A stretch of DNA of 33,483 bases, taken from the NCBI GenBank assembly GCA_009912175.1, contig WNDQ01000044.1, positions 1 to 33,483 of the forward strand. The letters run 5' to 3'. Below, one piece after another: positions 29,530 to 33,483 of this stretch. Made by a program: the position numbers and the translations under genes. The stretch is from Paracidovorax wautersii. Lineage in GTDB: Bacteria > Pseudomonadota > Gammaproteobacteria > Burkholderiales > Burkholderiaceae_C. The notes under the pieces were generated by a model. That model had not been told where the DNA came from. It saw nothing but the letters and a program-made list of their open reading frames with translations, and did not search any database. How positions within the stretch are numbered: position 1 is the first letter of the stretch; every line of letters starts with the position of its first letter.

Positions 29530-31110
29530 TCAATGCATGGCAAGACTGACTCCTTGTCCCTTGGGCAATGGCTTGAGAAACAGGATGAGCGGCATGGTGC
29601 ACAGCACGATCACCCCGAAGATCCAGAACAGGTCGTTGTAGGCCATGACCAGCGCCTGCTGCTGAACCAGTTGCGCGGCCACGCTCAGCGCCTGCTGCGA
29701 AGCCAGCGCCGCGTCGCCGCTGGCCTGCGTCAACTGCTGCGTCATGCCCTGCAGGAAGGCCTGGCCCTGCGGCGCGTTGGCCGTGACGGCGCTGCCCAGC
29801 CAGTCCGCATGAAAGGCCAGGCGGCGTTCCTGGTAGGTCGAGATGATGGCCAGCCCCATCGAGCCGCCCAGATTGCGGCCCGCGTTGAACAGGCCCGACG
29901 CATCGCTGGCCAGCTCGCGCGGCACCGACGAAATGGCGGCCTGGTTCAGCGCCATCATGGCGAACGCCAGGCCGCAGCCGCGCAGCAACTGCCCCACCAC
30001 GAACTCGGGGCCGCGGCTGTCGGCCGTGAGCGAGATGTCCGCAAAGCACGACGCGGCAAAACACGCCATGCCGATGAACACCAGGATGCGCACGTCCACC
30101 TTGGCCAGCAGGAAGGGCATGGTGGGCATCAGCAACACCGTGGGCAGGCCCGCCAGCAGGATCACGTAGCCAGCCTGCTCGGTGTTGTAGTTGGCGATGA
30201 CGGCCAGGAACTGCGGAATCATGTACATGACCCCGAACAGAATCATGCCGACCGCCATGATCATGAGAAAGACCGAGCCGAAGTCACGCCGCCACAGGAT
30301 GGACAGCCGGATCACCGGGTCCTCGCGCAGGAACTGGGCCGCCAGCAGCATGCCCAGGCCGATGGCCGAGGCGATCGACAGGCCGATGATGAACATCGAC
30401 TCGAACCAGCGTTCGCGCTGGCCCTCTTCCAGCACCACGGTCAGGCAGCCCAGGCCGACCGACAGCCCGACGATGCCCAGCCAGTCGCCCTTGAGCAGGT
30501 CGGCCCAGCGTGCGCGCTCGGTCTCCAGCCCGACCAGCAGCAGCACCACCAGCGCCACGCAGATCGGCACGTTGATGAAGAAGGCGTAGTGCCAGCTGAA
30601 ATTCTCGGTCAGCCAGCCGCCCAGCAGCGGTCCGACCACGGGCCCGAGAATGACCGTCATGCCGAACAGCGCCGTGCCCACCGTCTGCTGCGCGGGCGGC
30701 AGACGCGTGGCGACGATGGTCAGCGCCGTCGGGATCATGGCCCCGCCCGTCAGCCCCTGGCCGACGCGGCCGACGATCATCATGTCCAGGCTGGTCGACA
30801 AGCCGCACATCACCGAAAACAGCGTGAACAGCACCGCGCAGCCCAGCAGGAAATTGCGCAGGCCCAGCGTCCTCACGAACCAGCCGGTCAGCGGGATGAT
30901 GACGATCTCGGCCACCAGGTACGAGGTCGAGATCCACGTGCCCTCGGTGCCGCTGGCGCCGATCTCGCCCTGGATCGTCGGCAGCGCCGCGTTCACGATC
31001 GAGATGTCCAGCGTCGCCATGAACGAGCCGATCGTGCCGGCGGCCACCGCCAGCCAGGCGCCGGCGTCGGCGCGCTCGGGGGACGAAGCGGCGGCGGGCG
31101 TGTTGCTCAT
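29530..31110 (-). CDS. emrB: Drug:H+ antiporter, DHA2/EmrB family (14 TM)
   Basis: This 526-residue MFS transporter has the DHA2 pattern: LDISIVNAALPTIQGEIG in helix 1, ISTSYLVAEIVIIPLTGWF, GRVGQGLTGGAMIPTALTIV (motif B/C region), ILGPVVGPLLGGWLTENFSWHYAFFINVPIC (motif C), and AGRNLGGSMGLAIISTYQERR near the C-terminus. Its length and hydrophobic profile fit 14 helices. It exports drugs or other toxic organic compounds from the inner membrane in exchange for protons, through EmrA and the NodT protein. The ATG overlaps the emrA stop (ATGA). The true substrate is unknown. Confidence 0.93.
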   Translation of the reverse strand: MSNTPAAASSPERADAGAWLAVAAGTIGSFMATLDISIVNAALPTIQGEIGASGTEGTWISTSYLVAEIVIIPLTGWFVRTLGLRNFLLGCAVLFTLFSVMCGLSTSLDMMIVGRVGQGLTGGAMIPTALTIVATRLPPAQQTVGTALFGMTVILGPVVGPLLGGWLTENFSWHYAFFINVPICVALVVLLLVGLETERARWADLLKGDWLGIVGLSVGLGCLTVVLEEGQRERWFESMFIIGLSIASAIGLGMLLAAQFLREDPVIRLSILWRRDFGSVFLMIMAVGMILFGVMYMIPQFLAVIANYNTEQAGYVILLAGLPTVLLMPTMPFLLAKVDVRILVFIGMACFAASCFADISLTADSRGPEFVVGQLLRGCGLAFAMMALNQAAISSVPRELASDASGLFNAGRNLGGSMGLAIISTYQERRLAFHADWLGSAVTANAPQGQAFLQGMTQQLTQASGDAALASQQALSVAAQLVQQQALVMAYNDLFWIFGVIVLCTMPLILFLKPLPKGQGVSLAMH

Positions 31111-32255
31111 TTTGCCGGGCGGGTGTCGACCACGACCTCGGCCGACATGCCGGGCACCAGCACGCGCCGCTGGGCCTCGGTCGGGTGCATCTGGATGCGC
31201 ACGGTCACGCGCTGCACGATCTTGGTGAAGTTGCCCGTCGCGTTTTCCGCCGGCAGCAGCGCAAACTGCGCGCCGGTGCCGGGCGAGATGCTGTCGACCT
31301 CGCCCTCGATCGTGCCGCCGCCGAGCGCGTCGATGGTGATCTTGACCGGCTGGCCCGGCCGCATGAGGCCCATCTGCGTTTCCTTGAAGTTGGCCTGCAG
31401 GTAGAGCGCGTCCACCGGCACGATGGACATCAGCCGCGTGCCGGCCGCCACGACCTGGCCGACCCGCACCGTCTTGTCGCCAACACGCCCGGCAATGGGC
31501 GCGGTCAGCGTCGCGTCGTCCACCGGAATGCGCGCGCGCTGCGCGTCGGCCTGGGCCTGCGCCAGGCCCGCCTGCGCCTGCGCCAGTTGGGCGCGCGCCG
31601 CCGCCGCCTGGCCCTGGGCCGTGCGGATCTGCGCACGTGCGGCCGTGGCCTGGGCGCGCGCCTGGTCGCGCTGGTGCGTCAGGCTCTCGAGGTGCTCTTG
31701 CGTGTCGGCGCCGGTCTTGACCAGCGGCGCAAAACGTTCGACCTCGCCCTGCGCGAAGGCCAGCGTGCGCCGGTAGGACTCGTCCTGGGCCTGCGCCTGC
31801 TCGACCGTGGCGGCGGTGGCCGCGATGTTGGCGCGCGCGGCCTCGATGTCGGCCTCGCGCACGGCCACCGCCGCCTGGGCCTGCTCCAGCGTGGCGCTGG
31901 AATTGCGGCTGTCGATGCGGGCCAGCGGCTCACCGGCCTGGACCTGCTGGTTATCCTCGACCAGCACCTCGGTGACGTGGCCGCTCACCCGGGGCGCGAC
32001 CGTGACTGAATCGGCCTGCAGATAGGCATTGTTGGTGGACTGCAGGAAACGCCCCTCGGTCCACCAGTGGTAGGCCCACGCGAGCAGGGCCACGACGGCG
32101 ACGAGGGTGACGATCGACAGCACGACCCGCGTGCCCGGACGCTTCAGGGCCGAGGACTTGCCCTGGTCGGCAGGCGCGGGCTCACGCCCTGGGGATGGGT
32201 TGGAAGACGAGGAATCGGCCGCGGGCCGGGACTGCTTGGGCTCTTGTTCTGACAA
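31107..32255 (-). CDS. emrA: HlyD/EmrA-type membrane fusion protein
   Basis: This 382-residue periplasmic adaptor has a hydrophilic cytoplasmic tail of about 40 residues and one membrane anchor (VVLSIVTLVAVVALLAWAYHWW). An N-terminal lipoyl half follows (NNAYLQADSVTVAPRVSGHVTEVLVEDNQQVQAGEPLARID). A long Ala/Gln/Arg coiled-coil hairpin spans about 110-230, then the second lipoyl half (ATLTAPIAGRVGDKTVRVGQVVAAG) and beta barrel (LYLQANFKETQMGLMRPGQPVKITIDALGG). It links EmrB to the NodT duct. The start is a TTG at 32255, chosen because AGGAG lies 8 nt upstream and no in-frame ATG precedes the anchor. No MarR- or TetR-type regulator is adjacent. Confidence 0.93.
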   Translation of the reverse strand: MSEQEPKQSRPAADSSSSNPSPGREPAPADQGKSSALKRPGTRVVLSIVTLVAVVALLAWAYHWWTEGRFLQSTNNAYLQADSVTVAPRVSGHVTEVLVEDNQQVQAGEPLARIDSRNSSATLEQAQAAVAVREADIEAARANIAATAATVEQAQAQDESYRRTLAFAQGEVERFAPLVKTGADTQEHLESLTHQRDQARAQATAARAQIRTAQGQAAAARAQLAQAQAGLAQAQADAQRARIPVDDATLTAPIAGRVGDKTVRVGQVVAAGTRLMSIVPVDALYLQANFKETQMGLMRPGQPVKITIDALGGGTIEGEVDSISPGTGAQFALLPAENATGNFTKIVQRVTVRIQMHPTEAQRRVLVPGMSAEVVVDTRPAK

Positions 32256-32407
32256 CGGGCTGCTCCTGATGATGCCAGGCGCCGAACCTTCACGTTCAGC
32301 GCATGCGCCGCATCATAGCCATCCATGTCAACGGCAAGTATCTGCACCACAAACGAATGCGCAACGGCATGTGAAGCCGCTGTGGGCGCGCCGGGGCATA
32401 ACACGCT

Positions 32408-32662
32408 CTAGGAGACGCTTTTGAAGCGCGGCCGGTCCTGCGGCGGCAAGTCGCCGAGCAAGTCGCCAGCAGGGCCGGTGGCGTCGGCCGGAATGCCGAA
32501 CAATTCCGACTCCAGGCGTTCGGCACGGGCCCGGTACATCTGGGCCAGCGCGGCATGGTGCTCGGCCGCGATCTGATGCTCCAGTGCCGACATGCGTGCC
32601 GTCTCCAGGTACATGCGGCACTGTTTCAGATACCGGTTGGCGGGCGTGAAGAACTTGATCAT
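32408..32662 (-). CDS. Small hypothetical protein with charged helix
   Basis: This 84-residue protein (MIKFFTPANRYLKQCRMYLETARMS…) is followed by a helical, coiled-coil-like stretch LEHQIAAEHHAALAQMYRARAERLESELFG. A Gly/Pro-rich tail ends in RPRFKSVS. I do not recognise a family. The ATG at 32662 is preferred over one at 32704 because GAGGTG precedes it by a few bases and the upstream residues look non-native. It stands alone between the efflux operon and another small gene on the same strand. It has no membrane helix or signal peptide. Confidence 0.6.
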   Translation of the reverse strand: MIKFFTPANRYLKQCRMYLETARMSALEHQIAAEHHAALAQMYRARAERLESELFGIPADATGPAGDLLGDLPPQDRPRFKSVS

Positions 32663-32781
32663 GGCGGCACCTCGCTTGGCAATGGCCTGCACTGACTGTG
32701 CCAAGCCGATACCGCCCGCGCTGTCGGAGGGCGCCGCGAAAACAGCGGGCCGGCGCCCGGCCTCAGAACGTGTTCACGCCC

Positions 32782-33003
32782 TCAAAGCTCGCCGCGCGCC
32801 TGCAGCGGGGCGGTCAGGAACTCGGTGCGCGCCTGGCGCTGGCGCCAGACGGCTTCCTCGATCTTGCGGGGTGCCACCAGCATGCGTGCGCCGCACGCAG
32901 CGCAGCGGAAACAACGGCGCTGGCCCCAGATCAGCCGGGCCCAGGCCGGACGCGCGATGCGCTCGTACTCGGCATCCGTGCAATTGCAAACTTCGAATTC
33001 CAT
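32782..33003 (-). CDS. Small zinc-ribbon-like hypothetical protein
   Basis: This 73-residue protein (MEFEVCNCTDAEYERIARPAWARLIWGQRRCFRCAACGARMLVAPRKIEE…) has CNC near the start and CFRCAACGARM in the middle. The Cys residues could form a metal site (CxC plus CxxCxxC), as in small zinc-ribbon proteins. The ATG at 33003 is chosen because GGGGGAGAG lies just upstream; an in-frame start at 33036 has no such site. The function is unknown. The IS3 element ends about 90 bp upstream, so its native promoter region may be displaced. Confidence 0.6.
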   Translation of the reverse strand: MEFEVCNCTDAEYERIARPAWARLIWGQRRCFRCAACGARMLVAPRKIEEAVWRQRQARTEFLTAPLQARGEL

Positions 33004-33093
33004 GGCGAGCTCTCCCCCGGCCCCAGGGCCTGGCATCCCGCAGTGTCAGTCTTGTCCTACGTGCGCACAATCACCAGTTTTGTGGATTTGGTA

Positions 33094-33483
33094 TGATCTT
33101 GCCCCTGATTTACGGACACCTATCTAAGCGACATTGGCCAGCTCGTACTGCTCTGGGCTGAGGTAGCCCAGGGTCGAGTGCAGCCGGATCCGATTGTAGT
33201 CAACCTCAATGTAGTCAAACACATGAGCCTTGGCCTGCTCCCGTGTGGCGAGGTGTTCACCATGGATGGCCTCGACCTTCAGACTGTGGTTCCAACTCTC
33301 CATTGCTGCGTTGTCGTAGCAGTTGCCTCTGGCACTCATGCTGGCGATCAAAGCGTATTGCTCCAACAGGGCGCGGTGCTCGCGCGAGCAGTATTGGCTA
33401 CCACGGTCAGTATGCACGATCACTCCCCGAGGCCGATTGCGAGCAAACAGCGCCATGCGCAGCGCGTCGCAAACCAGCGTAGC
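33094..33483 (-). mobile_element. IS3-family insertion sequence, right-hand part (different type from the one at the left edge)
   Basis: The element enters from the window end on the minus strand. Its transposase stops at 33124. The outer end is probably TGATCTTGCCCC…GGACAC, starting at 33094 on the plus strand, because IS3 elements start and end in TG/CA and this matches that rule. The other end and any target duplication are outside the window, so the boundary is inferred. Confidence 0.7.
33124..33483 (-). CDS. IS3-family transposase OrfB, C-terminal part, partial
   Basis: The frame is open from the window edge ([18 protein letters not shown]…) for 119 residues to a TAG at 33124-33126. It contains the second catalytic Asp in [11 protein letters not shown] and the catalytic Glu in [12 protein letters not shown], at the spacing of the DDE integrase core. 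The terminal [19 protein letters not shown] is typical of IS3-family OrfB. The N-terminal half, with the first Asp, and OrfA are outside the window. Residues differ clearly from the transposase tail at position 1-96 (RPHSSLEDQTPDEAY), so the two edges are not copies of one element. Confidence 0.93.
   Translation of the reverse strand, partial: ATLVCDALRMALFARNRPRGVIVHTDRGSQYCSREHRALLEQYALIASMSARGNCYDNAAMESWNHSLKVEAIHGEHLATREQAKAHVFDYIEVDYNRIRLHSTLGYLSPEQYELANVA

Noticed and set aside
1-33483. Composite transposon bounded by the two edge IS elements
   Set aside because: The transposase C-termini differ (RPHSSLEDQTPDEAY versus [15 protein letters not shown]), so they are different IS types, and the interior holds core genes such as recBCD. 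Edge placement is better explained by contig breaks at repeats.

Overview
This is a 33.5 kb, GC-rich piece of a betaproteobacterial chromosome, most likely order Burkholderiales. The evidence is the Bug-type solute receptor, DmlR-like and GcvA-like LysR regulators, the recC-recB-recD gene order with ATGA overlaps, and the NodT/EmrAB efflux set. I cannot fix the genus from sequence alone. Both ends lie inside IS3-family insertion sequences of different types, as expected for a contig that breaks at repeats. I see no tRNA, rRNA, CRISPR array or prophage.

Layout: (1) 1-2044: the tail of an IS3 transposase, the C-terminal remnant of a FepA-type TonB-dependent receptor cut by that IS, and a methyltransferase with a regulatory domain. 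(2) 2069-5322: a frameshifted LysR gene divergent from a tartrate/D-malate dehydrogenase gene (TTG start), followed by an orphan Bug solute-binding protein. (3) 5323-16215, minus strand: an antitoxin-toxin pair running directly into recC-recB-recD, then a LapA-domain membrane protein gene. (4) 16422-23418, plus strand: a GntR/HutC regulator, an AprA-like flavoprotein, an AprB-like dicluster ferredoxin, a sulfonate/nitrate-type ABC transporter whose binding protein carries a C-terminal domain resembling NosL, and a HEAT-repeat protein. (5) 23444-28010: D-aminoacylase, a frameshifted amino-acid binding protein and an L-asparaginase, divergent from a LysR regulator. (6) 28023-32255, minus strand: an EmrA-EmrB-NodT tripartite efflux operon. 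(7) 32408-33483: two small conserved-looking hypothetical genes and the second IS.

Region 4 is the best candidate for an undescribed system: a regulated uptake-plus-redox operon pairing an APS-reductase-like flavoprotein/ferredoxin couple with a dedicated importer and a HEAT scaffold. Its flavoprotein gene ends in a GCAC tetranucleotide tract. Gain or loss of one unit would give either a normally terminated protein or an in-frame fusion to the ferredoxin. The second notable arrangement is the toxin-antitoxin pair joined to recCBD with 1-4 nt junctions, behind a promoter that predicts a nearly leaderless antitoxin mRNA.

Three genes have apparent frameshifts (near 2830, 18908-18926 and 25098) and one enzyme has a short in-frame gap next to its catalytic Asp (about 25757). 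These may be real decay or assembly errors. Family assignments come from recognising motifs by eye; no database search was run.
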